Source: an uncultured Bacilli bacterium
GTDB taxonomy: Bacteria > Bacillota_I > Bacilli_A > RF39 > UBA660
Direction: 5' to 3'
DNA length: 15,245 bases
Assembly: GCA_947631135.1 (NCBI GenBank)
Contig: CANRKE010000021.1
Location: forward strand, 1-15,245
This document shows positions 1-6,605 of the stretch, piece by piece. The position numbers were made by a program, and so were the translations under genes. Each line of letters begins with the position of its first letter. Positions within the stretch are counted from its first letter, which is position 1. The notes beneath the pieces are model-generated. The model ran no database searches and was not told the origin of the DNA. It saw only the letters and a list, made by a program, of their open reading frames with translations.

Positions 1-295
1 GAGCATAAAATAAATTATACTCTTTACTAACACAGCAATAGTATTTAAAATATTTATTTGATAGTCTAAATACGTCTGTGTTCTAGTTTTAAGATTATAA
101 AGATATAACCAAAGGGATAAATCCTGTTTCCTAATTCTTATTAGCTGTTATAGCTCATCAATTTAATTATAAAGAATTTTAACACCTACTTATAGATGTT
201 TTTGCGTCCTCTCATTATAAACCGTAGTCCTATAATCCTCGGATAGTTTATCATGCATATTTCTATTGATATTATCACTAATAAATCGCAGGAAT
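1..295. other. Intergenic stretch downstream of the DGR template repeat; no gene recognised
   Basis: Both strands are interrupted by frequent stops. The longest minus-strand frames, of about 40 codons, run on from the template repeat: one stays open to a stop near 187, and another ends in a 22-codon ATG-initiated stretch (near 187-255). Neither has a convincing ribosome binding site or a recognisable motif, so I do not call a gene. In known DGRs the sequence between the template repeat and the reverse transcriptase is part of the template RNA and is needed for cDNA priming. This segment is in the right place for that, but this is inference. The reverse transcriptase itself is not in these bases. 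Confidence 0.5.
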
Positions 296-408
296 CTGGC
301 ACAGCGGCAAATTCACAGTTGACATTATTGTTACCCACGTTACCGTTTTCGTTCATATTGAACTCATTAGCATTATTACCATTGAAATTGTTAGGCGAGG
401 AGAGCCAC
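296..408 (-). repeat. DGR template repeat (TR)
   Basis: This 113-nt non-coding segment aligns without gaps to 702-814, inside the upstream gene. On the minus strand it reads as Asn-rich codons: 13 AAC/AAT codons in the frame matching the target. A TAG stop directly precedes the aligned Trp codon, and there is no start codon or ribosome binding site, so it is not a gene. From the TCG CCT codons through the next 18 codons (60 nt), TR and VR differ at 13 positions, all of them adenines in the TR, while the 36 non-adenine positions are identical. Over the full 113 nt, 19 of 32 differences are at adenines; the other 13 are clustered in three short blocks. The TR holds 35 adenines. Adenine-specific substitution between a non-coding donor and a coding acceptor is diagnostic of diversity-generating retroelements. 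Confidence 0.93.
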
Positions 409-467
409 TAACTAACGTACTAAGAGTAAAGGCACCAAGCACTATTCGGATTTATACCTGATTTTTT

Positions 468-504
468 CATCACACAAATGAAAACGAATTTCATTTGTGT
501 GATG
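468..504. other. Perfect 16-bp inverted repeat between target gene and TR
   Basis: The arms at 468-483 and 489-504 are perfectly complementary and enclose a 5-nt loop; further A-U and G-U pairs can extend the base outward. On neither strand is the stem followed by a U-run (on the minus strand it is followed by A residues), so it does not look like an intrinsic terminator. It lies 60 nt upstream of the template repeat in the direction of transcription. It could bound or stabilise the template RNA, or form a cruciform in DNA; both are inference. Confidence 0.8.
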
Positions 505-564
505 GAGAAACTTGCTTTCTTCCATATACTTGTTATAGTTTCAATTATCATGTGTTCTTATATC

Positions 565-584
565 ATGTCTGACGGAGCAGACAT
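565..584. other. 7-bp hairpin with 6-nt loop downstream of target gene
   Basis: The arms ATGTCTG (565-571) and CAGACAT (578-584) are perfectly complementary around a 6-nt loop. This is the second of three perfect hairpins in the 250 nt between the variable gene and its template repeat. No U-run follows on the minus strand. The role is unknown. Confidence 0.6.
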
Positions 585-614
585 TCTTCAAATTCTCTCA
601 TTTATTTGTGCCCC

Positions 615-642
615 TATGTAATTAGCTTACGCTAATTACATA
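615..642 (-). other. 12-bp hairpin spanning the target stop codon; candidate DGR target-recognition cruciform
   Basis: Perfect 12-bp arms (615-626 and 631-642) enclose a 4-nt loop that reads GTAA on the coding strand, a GNRA-type tetraloop. The stem contains the last codons and the TAA stop of the variable gene and begins 60 nt downstream of the end of the variable repeat. In characterised DGRs a short inverted repeat with a 4-nt loop just 3' of the VR stimulates retrohoming as a cruciform. The position and shape fit, although it is farther from the VR than in the phage BPP-1 example. There is no U-run after it, which argues against a terminator. Confidence 0.6.
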
Positions 643-2508
643 AGGATTATTAACTTCTCCATTTCCTTGGGTAAACAGTGTGTCAGATCTCAGATTGAAA
701 ACTGGCACAGCGGCATCTGCAGTTTGGACACCATAGTCATAGATGCCACCGGTCCCGTACAAATAGAACTCATCAGCATTACTACCATAGAAATAGCTAG
801 GCGACCCCAGCCACCTATAGGCCCTGCTTCCTGCTAAATAATAGTTGGAATTTGATGATCCATTTTTTCCTCCTGCAAATACTGCTTCATCTGCTGATAA
901 AAGCCCTATTTTTAAGTCGTATTCTCCTCCATATAATTTATCTGTGTTCGGACATATATAGCTTGGCTCTGGTACATGTCCATTACTTGTATTTAATCTT
1001 CCATATGTCCCATAATATAAATATCCAATACTATTTATATTCTTCGTTGTTGTATCGTTACAATATCTTGTATTTGCTAACAGCTTATCATAATCGCTCA
1101 TATTTGTTTCATACCAACTATCTAAATATTCTTTCATTGTACTATTTATATTCTCACTATTTGAATCTAATATTGCTTTCCCTTTTATTTGATATGCATG
1201 ATAATTTATTTTTGTTGCTGATTCTACTGTTGTTACTTGATATAATACATCGTTTTTACTTGTTGATGTTCTAAATTGTGTATATTTTCCCTCGCATAAT
1301 GCTTTATTATTGTTACACTCTGTACCTGTATGTTGTACTGGATTTACTAATGTATATCCTCCATTAGTTGTATCAAATGTAAAACTATCTGCATAATAAT
1401 ATTTACTTGTTGCTGATATACTTTCTGAAAAACTTTCCTCTGAAACATCTCCTATTGTATATCCTGTTCTTGTTTTATATGTATATCCTACATATTCTTC
1501 TGAATCATATTCTTGATTAAATGATTTATTACCAATAGAACCGTCTGCAACTATTCTTATAGTTCCATCTCCATTTATCCTTACTATTCTAAATGTCATA
1601 TCCTCTCCTGGTTTTGCTCCTACTTCTTTTATATCTGACTTACATTCTTCTGCACTAGAATATCCGTAACTATTTGAGAATCTATTGCACGTATCTTCTG
1701 CATTTTGCATACTACTTTCAATTCTCGGACTGGTATTCTTACTTGGAATTAAATATGCTTTTGGTGCATCACTAGGCCATTTTAGTCCATCAATTCTTAA
1801 ATAATTATCTTTTACATTCCCTCTGAAGTAGTATGTTTCTCCATCATCATCTATATCTTGTATTAACCCTTCATCTGTTTCAGCTGTTTTGCTGAAATCA
1901 GGTTTTTGTGTTATTACTGGATTATTAGTTTTTATTACTTTTGAAAGTAATTCTGCTTGTTTATTTTGATGTCCTACTACTGTTATTTTAGCAGAAAATG
2001 TCTTTTCCATCATATCTGATTGGTCTAATTCATTTTCGCTTATCCATATATATAGTTCATAATTCTTACTTGATGTTATCTCTTGATTATTTGTTAGTAG
2101 TAATTTATTATCTAATACATTTCTGAAATTACCATTACTTATTTTTTCTTCACCAGAATATAGTGCCCATTTAAATTCTAAATCTGCTAACTCACTAGGT
2201 AGGCTAATATCTGTTATATTAATGTCAACATAAGCTTTAGCTGTACCAGTGTTATTTACTTGAAATAATATTTTACTTGCTTTTTCTTTTATATCTTTAT
2301 CATATATTGGCTGTATATTATCCAGTCTTACTGAATCCAAATTATCATCTTCATAACTTATTAGTAATGTTCCAGCCTTTACTGAATTAGCTGGTGTCTT
2401 ATTATTGGCTGATAGATATGCATATGTTATTCCAACAATTATAACTAATACTAGTGCTATTGCTCCTATTAATATACTTACTTTCTTCTTATTATTTTCC
2501 TTTTCCAT
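622..2508 (-). CDS. DGR-diversified surface protein with N-terminal TasA/camelysin-like domain
   Basis: A 628-residue secreted or anchored protein. Residues 1-9 are Lys/Glu-rich, 10-30 form a hydrophobic segment, and TYAYLS at 28-33 followed by a polar stretch resembles the signal region of TasA/camelysin (SipW-processed) proteins. Residues about 40-178 form a beta-rich domain with the signatures FKWALYSG (112-119) and LYIWISE (153-159), shared with the protein at 8989-9558. A second extracellular part starts near YYFRGNV (226-232) and has six cysteines, possibly disulphide-bonded. The C-terminus (W566 to P602) is the variable repeat in a RWLGSP...VPVFNL context, as in the C-type-lectin-like or DUF6273-like ligand domains of DGR targets. 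The variable sites are now mostly Tyr, Ser, Gly and Asp, typical of binding surfaces. The ATG at 2508 has GAAAGGA about 11 nt upstream. The gene sits behind a leader with an intrinsic terminator. The ligand is unknown; the DGR target role is well supported by the TR. Confidence 0.9.
   Translation of the reverse strand: MEKENNKKKVSILIGAIALVLVIIVGITYAYLSANNKTPANSVKAGTLLISYEDDNLDSVRLDNIQPIYDKDIKEKASKILFQVNNTGTAKAYVDINITDISLPSELADLEFKWALYSGEEKISNGNFRNVLDNKLLLTNNQEITSSKNYELYIWISENELDQSDMMEKTFSAKITVVGHQNKQAELLSKVIKTNNPVITQKPDFSKTAETDEGLIQDIDDDGETYYFRGNVKDNYLRIDGLKWPSDAPKAYLIPSKNTSPRIESSMQNAEDTCNRFSNSYGYSSAEECKSDIKEVGAKPGEDMTFRIVRINGDGTIRIVADGSIGNKSFNQEYDSEEYVGYTYKTRTGYTIGDVSEESFSESISATSKYYYADSFTFDTTNGGYTLVNPVQHTGTECNNNKALCEGKYTQFRTSTSKNDVLYQVTTVESATKINYHAYQIKGKAILDSNSENINSTMKEYLDSWYETNMSDYDKLLANTRYCNDTTTKNINSIGYLYYGTYGRLNTSNGHVPEPSYICPNTDKLYGGEYDLKIGLLSADEAVFAGGKNGSSNSNYYLAGSRAYRWLGSPSYFYGSNADEFYLYGTGGIYDYGVQTADAAVPVFNLRSDTLFTQGNGEVNNPYVISVS
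702..814 (-). repeat. DGR variable repeat (VR) inside the target gene
   Basis: Codons 566-602 of the surface protein pair with the template repeat 406 nt away. Of the AAY codons in the TR, only one is unchanged here (N577). The others have become Tyr, Ser, Asp, Gly, Thr or Gln, through changes at the first or second adenine in all but one codon (the Gln codon also changes its third base). The 3' end carries TGCCGCTGTGCCAG, 14 nt identical to the TR and much more GC-rich than its surroundings, as expected for an initiation-of-mutagenic-homology (IMH) site. Framework codons (Phe573, Gly575, Ala578, Glu580, Phe581) contain few or no adenines in the TR and are unchanged. Confidence 0.93.
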
Positions 2509-2535
2509 TTAATCTACAATCCTTTCAATAATAAT

Positions 2536-2567
2536 CAAAAAGCCTACCTAAAAATTTAGGTAAGCTT
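2536..2567 (-). terminator. Intrinsic terminator in the leader of the variable gene
   Basis: On the minus strand a stem of about 13 bp (AAGC-U-UACCUAAA paired with UUUAGGUA-G-GCUU, with one G-U pair) is followed by UUUUUG. It ends 28 nt before the start codon of the DGR target gene, and a candidate promoter lies about 100 nt upstream of it. Transcripts from that promoter must therefore read through this terminator to express the gene, which implies attenuation or antitermination control. Confidence 0.8.
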
Positions 2568-2605
2568 AAGGCTTATAAGAATATATCTATTCACCCCCCC
2601 CATAG

Positions 2606-2619
2606 CGAACATATGTTTG
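2606..2619. promoter_or_regulatory. LexA/DinR-like SOS box candidate inside leader A
   Basis: The plus strand reads CGAACATATGTTTG, matching 13 of 14 positions of the Bacillus-type SOS operator CGAACRNRYGTTYC. It lies about 45 nt downstream of the predicted transcription start, where a bound repressor could act as a roadblock. The palindrome also coincides with an RNA hairpin conserved in the second leader copy, where the box is degraded, so the match may be incidental. Confidence 0.25.
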
Positions 2620-2737
2620 TACATATTTCTTTATGGGGAGGGCTTACCCTATTCCTATTACACTCCCATATTATCAAATTTTTTTGATATGTGCAAGTAT
2701 TTTTGACTTGTTTTTAAAAATTTATTGTAAAGTTATA

Positions 2738-4315
2738 TTATTTCTTTACCTTTTCAATAACACATTCATGCTTTTTAGTTTCTTTATTATAATTTATTCC
2801 AACAAGTAGTATTTCTCCTCTATATGATTTAAATACTTTTGTATATTTCTTCCTTTTTATTTGGTCTAAGGCACTATCAACTGTCTTATCATATTTTAAT
2901 TCTACTACCATTGCTGGTTTATCTACCTTTTTTCTTGGTATAAATGTTAAATCTGCATATCCTAATCCTGCTGGTATTTCTCTATATATATCATAGTAAT
3001 TTCTTGCTGAATAATATCCTATTGTTATTACACATGCTAAACTATTTTCATCATTATATTTTAATATTGATGTAGTATCTTCGTGTACTTCATCTATTAG
3101 TTGAGCTACTTTATCACTATTTAAATTTAATGTATTATTTAATAATTCATTTGATTTATTTATTGATTCCATTACTTCTTTATATTCAGCTTTATCACTA
3201 TTTCTTATTGATCTTACAAACTCTTGCTTTATTTCTTCATTTGGTATAAATACTTTCTTTGTATCAAAGTTGTATCCTAAATAACCTAAATGTACTAAAA
3301 GAGATAATACATCATCGCTACTTCTAAATGTTGTCATATCATTACTGAAACTACCAACATCTATTTCTATTTCTTCTCCACCTATTAATTTTATTATTGA
3401 ATCTTTTAATCCATCATAATCCATATCTATATATATTTTTAATGCTTCATATGTTTCTGTACTTGTCCAATATGAATCAAATTTTTTATCTAATATAGAT
3501 TCAACAACTGATTTAGGATTATATATTCTATAATCACCTACTATATATCCATTATACCATCTACTCATTTCATCAAAGTCTACATCATACTTATTACATA
3601 AACTTTTTACTTCTTCTTCTGTAAATCCTGTATATTTTGATAATCTGTATGTTCTTGTCATTGATAATTCTTTAAACATATTAAGACCAGAATGAGTACC
3701 AGTTTTCTTAATTGGTAATATTCCGGTCATATATACTAAAGCTACATACTTTTTATCTTTAAATAGATCTCTTAGAAAATCTAAATATTTATTTTGTAAT
3801 TCTTTATTATTTTTAGCTTCCCTAAATATACAGTCCCATTCATCTACTATAAATATATATTTTTTATTATCCTCTACATATATTTCTTCTAATGCATCAG
3901 CTAGTATTGTTGTTTCATCACTTATTACATTACTATAATATTTTCTTAATTCATTTAATATTTTCTTTTGTATATAATTAGTAAGATCATCAATATTATC
4001 TACACTACTTAAAAACTGTTGAATATTCAAACTAATAACGTTATATTTATTTAAATATTCTTTATAAGATTTAGATTTACTAATTTTATATTTTTTAAAT
4101 AGATCATTAGAATCAACACTGCAATCATAATATGCACATAACATTTCTGCAACATAAGTTTTACCAAATCTTCTTGGTCTTGATACACATATATATCTTT
4201 GTTTTGTATTTAATACACTATTTGTATATTCTATTAATTCTGTTTTATCTACATATATGTTTGAGTTTATACTAATTTTAAAATCTTCGTTTCCTGGATT
4301 TAAATATATTCCCAT
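2738..4315 (-). CDS. AAA-ATPase-like / PD-(D/E)XK nuclease superfamily protein
   Basis: A cytosolic protein of the AAA_ATPase-like (DUF1703-type) family common in gut anaerobes. Numbered from a GTG at 4321, it has a Walker A motif SRPRRFGKT (47-55) and a Walker B FIVDEWD (157-163). A C-terminal PD-(D/E)XK-like fold has D457, E474-x-K476 and Q487. Reaction and target are unproven; ATP binding and a nuclease fold are the only safe statements. I prefer the ATG at 4315 (525 residues) over the GTG at 4321: the purine-rich AAGAGG abuts the GTG but sits 6 nt from the ATG, and MGIYLNPG is the usual family beginning. It is preceded by a perfect consensus promoter and looks monocistronic; no terminator is obvious before leader A. 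Such genes are often multicopy; no link to the DGR is evident. Confidence 0.8.
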   Translation of the reverse strand: MGIYLNPGNEDFKISINSNIYVDKTELIEYTNSVLNTKQRYICVSRPRRFGKTYVAEMLCAYYDCSVDSNDLFKKYKISKSKSYKEYLNKYNVISLNIQQFLSSVDNIDDLTNYIQKKILNELRKYYSNVISDETTILADALEEIYVEDNKKYIFIVDEWDCIFREAKNNKELQNKYLDFLRDLFKDKKYVALVYMTGILPIKKTGTHSGLNMFKELSMTRTYRLSKYTGFTEEEVKSLCNKYDVDFDEMSRWYNGYIVGDYRIYNPKSVVESILDKKFDSYWTSTETYEALKIYIDMDYDGLKDSIIKLIGGEEIEIDVGSFSNDMTTFRSSDDVLSLLVHLGYLGYNFDTKKVFIPNEEIKQEFVRSIRNSDKAEYKEVMESINKSNELLNNTLNLNSDKVAQLIDEVHEDTTSILKYNDENSLACVITIGYYSARNYYDIYREIPAGLGYADLTFIPRKKVDKPAMVVELKYDKTVDSALDQIKRKKYTKVFKSYRGEILLVGINYNKETKKHECVIEKVKK

Positions 4316-4343
4316 ATTCACCCTCTTTTCTTAACTTAATTAA

Positions 4344-4372
4344 ATTATATAATATTACATTTTGCATGTCAA
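4344..4372 (-). promoter_or_regulatory. Sigma-A promoter of the AAA-ATPase-like gene
   Basis: TTGACA (4367-4372), a 17-nt spacer and TATAAT (4344-4349) on the minus strand match the housekeeping consensus perfectly. The predicted transcript starts near 4337, giving a leader of about 22 nt before the ATG at 4315. Confidence 0.8.
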
Positions 4373-4390
4373 TTATTAATAAATTGTTTA

Positions 4391-4447
4391 TAAAAAATCA
4401 AAGAGATTAAATAAAATTAATTTATTAATTTCAAATAATCTCTTTGA
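4391..4447 (-). terminator. Intrinsic terminator of comEA-comEC
   Basis: Arms 4436-4447 and 4398-4409 form a perfect 12-bp stem (UAAUCUCUUUGA and complement) with a 26-nt AU-rich loop, followed on the minus strand by a run of six U residues. It lies 80 nt after the comEC stop. An additional imperfect hairpin (CGCTAA/TTAGCG, 4462-4478) lies between comEC and this terminator. Confidence 0.75.
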
Positions 4448-4526
4448 AATATATATGTAAACGCTAAACACGTTAGCGATCTTACATTAATATTATATGC
4501 AATTACTATTTATTTATTACCTATTT

Positions 4527-6605
4527 TTATTCTAAACAAGTTTTAATATCTAATCTATTTTTTTTAATCTTAAACATAATACTTCCATTTAAATCTGTTC
4601 TATATATTTTAGAATATTTTAAATTTCCTAATACTTCATTATTAGGGTGTCCATATATATTGTTTTTACCAACTGAAATAACAGAATATTTTGGATTAAT
4701 ACTACTAATGAAATATTTACTACTACTAGTTTTACTTCCATGGTGTCCAACTTTTAATATATCTATATTATTAAGATTATATTTTTTTAATAAAATATCT
4801 TCAACTTTATATGAAACATCACCCATTAAAAGCATTTTAGTATTATCAATATTTAAATAAGTTACTATACTACTATCATTTTCATTATCACTTTTTAAAG
4901 CTGATAAAAAATATAAAATATAATTATCTATATTTAATTTATCTCCACTTTCTATATTAGTATATGGAATATTATATTCTTTTAATTTCTTAATTATACT
5001 TAATTCTAATTTATTATTACTATTTGAATTTAGAAGACAATTTTTAATTTTAAAATTTCCAATTAAATTTATTGCTTCATATGCATGATCACTATCACCA
5101 TGAGTAATTATTAAATAATCTATTTGTTTAATACCAAATGATTTAAACAAAGGTATTAAAGTTTCTTTTGCCATATTATAATAACTATTTATATTACCTC
5201 CAGTATCAATTAAAATATTACCTTTATTATTTGGTAAAACTATTAATGAACTATCACCTTGATTTACATCTATCGTAATATAATATGGAATAAAATTAAA
5301 ATATAATATATTATTATGTATAAATAATATTAACATTAACAATAATATATATAAATTATTAGTATATAAATTATTTATAACTAAAATAATAATTATATAA
5401 TACAATAATATTATTAGTATATTACATTTAGCTAATATAATTACAAAAATATCTATATTAGCTAAATAAATTGATACAACCTCTATTATATTTATAAAAA
5501 AGTATAATATATAATCTAAGTATGGTATTATAAAAGTTATTAATGATAAGGGAAATATTATACAAGATATAATTGGTACAAATATTATATTTATAATTAT
5601 ACTTATTATTGATATTTGATTAAAATTATATATAGTAATAGGTAGAGAAGATAGAAATGATATTAATGATATAGTAAAAGTTTTATATAGTTTATTATTA
5701 TATCTTGATATAATTCTATTAGATTTAATTAATGAAAGTGTTATTAAATAGGAATATTGAAATCCAACATCATATACAATAAATGGATTTATGATTATTA
5801 ATATAAATAATTCTAAATATAGTATATTAATTGTTTTAATATCTAAATTAAATTCTTTATTTATAATATATATAATTGAAAATAAACCAGCTCTTAATAC
5901 AGAAGATGTATATGATGTAATAAACATATAGAATAATATTACTAAAATTAATAATATATTTTTATATAGACTTTTAAAATCTTTAAATAACCATAATATA
6001 ATCATAATAATAACTGAAATATGCATACCGGATATTGAAAATAGATGACTTATACCATTTGTACTATAAGAATCCTTAATATCATCACTTAAGTATTTTT
6101 TATTTCCTAATATAAATACATATAGATAATTTTTAGAATATTTATAAGAATCTATATGATTAACTATAATATTTTTAATTGTATAAAATATATTATTATT
6201 AGTTTTAATTACATTATATTTTGTAATATTTATTTTATAAAAAATTTTTTTATTATACATATATTGATTATAATTAAATTGATTAAAATTAGTATTACTT
6301 TTAATATTTGAAATACTACCATACACTTCTAGAGTATCACCATAATTTATATTAATTTTATTAACTTTTTTATCATTAAAATAATATGTACCTATTATTT
6401 TTTCTTTACCAACAAATTCAAAATCAATCTTATTATCATCAACTGTATAATTAATTACTTTTAATATAAACTTATTTTGATTATAATTATATTTTGATTC
6501 ATAATGTATTAACTTAGTAAATATTATTACTAATATTAATGATAATACAATTAAACAGTAGTATATATTATTATTTTTAAGTATAGATTTTAGTTTTAAA
6601 CACAT
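4527..6605 (-). CDS. comEC: ComEC-type DNA uptake channel
   Basis: A 692-residue polytopic membrane protein that forms the channel for single-stranded DNA entry during transformation. The N-terminal anchor (about 14-32) is followed by a DUF4131-like extracellular domain. Next comes a block of many hydrophobic segments (about 155-440) with FSISGMHISV, typical of the Competence domain. A C-terminal metallo-beta-lactamase-like domain has DVNQGDSS, DTGG, HGDSDH starting at H502, MGDVS and GHHGS, so its metal ligands look intact. Length and domain order are normal. The start overlaps the comEA stop by 10 nt, implying translational coupling. Composition is extremely AT-rich, even against its neighbours. 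Identification is confident. Confidence 0.95.
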   Translation of the reverse strand: MCLKLKSILKNNNIYYCLIVLSLILVIIFTKLIHYESKYNYNQNKFILKVINYTVDDNKIDFEFVGKEKIIGTYYFNDKKVNKININYGDTLEVYGSISNIKSNTNFNQFNYNQYMYNKKIFYKINITKYNVIKTNNNIFYTIKNIIVNHIDSYKYSKNYLYVFILGNKKYLSDDIKDSYSTNGISHLFSISGMHISVIIMIILWLFKDFKSLYKNILLILVILFYMFITSYTSSVLRAGLFSIIYIINKEFNLDIKTINILYLELFILIIINPFIVYDVGFQYSYLITLSLIKSNRIISRYNNKLYKTFTISLISFLSSLPITIYNFNQISIISIIINIIFVPIISCIIFPLSLITFIIPYLDYILYFFINIIEVVSIYLANIDIFVIILAKCNILIILLYYIIIILVINNLYTNNLYILLLMLILFIHNNILYFNFIPYYITIDVNQGDSSLIVLPNNKGNILIDTGGNINSYYNMAKETLIPLFKSFGIKQIDYLIITHGDSDHAYEAINLIGNFKIKNCLLNSNSNNKLELSIIKKLKEYNIPYTNIESGDKLNIDNYILYFLSALKSDNENDSSIVTYLNIDNTKMLLMGDVSYKVEDILLKKYNLNNIDILKVGHHGSKTSSSKYFISSINPKYSVISVGKNNIYGHPNNEVLGNLKYSKIYRTDLNGSIMFKIKKNRLDIKTCLE

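Larger units (their letters stand above)
2536..2696 (-). promoter_or_regulatory. Structured 5' leader (copy A) with promoter and terminator, upstream of the DGR target
   Basis: The candidate promoter is TTGCAC (2691-2696), a 17-nt spacer, and TAATAT (2668-2673); the -10 is good and the -35 weak. The predicted RNA contains an outer helix in which CCCUCCCCAUA pairs with UAUGGGGGGGG. Inside it is a small hairpin (AUAUGU/ACAUAU around ACAA). A short GAAUA/UAUUC hairpin and then the terminator follow. The same order of elements recurs at 14841-14999 with conserved primary-sequence islands, notably YATATGTTYGYTATRGG. I could not match it to a known riboswitch class. It could be a cis-regulatory attenuator or a stand-alone small RNA. 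Confidence 0.6.

Noticed and set aside
1..295. N-terminal part of a reverse transcriptase in the left edge
   Set aside because: All minus-strand frames reach stops within about 45 codons and no RT motif is visible.
296..408. TR interpreted as a decayed duplicate of the target gene's 3' end
   Set aside because: Ordinary decay would scatter changes over all bases and codon positions. The core differences are confined to template adenines, and the TR has AAY codons exactly at the varied sites.
468..504. Hairpin as intrinsic terminator of the variable gene
   Set aside because: On the minus strand the stem is followed by A residues, not U; on the plus strand there is also no U-run after it.
852..1274. 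Plus-strand open frame of 140 codons opposite the variable gene
   Set aside because: Its product is a Leu/Tyr/His/Ile-rich string typical of the antisense of AT-rich coding sequence, with no ribosome binding site; the minus-strand gene explains the region.
2536..2696. Leader A as a known riboswitch or T-box
   Set aside because: I could not find the T-box GGGTGGNACCGCG core, GEMM, purine, TPP, SAM, glycine or fluoride core motifs; the GGGGGGGGTGAA stretch is explained by the long helix.
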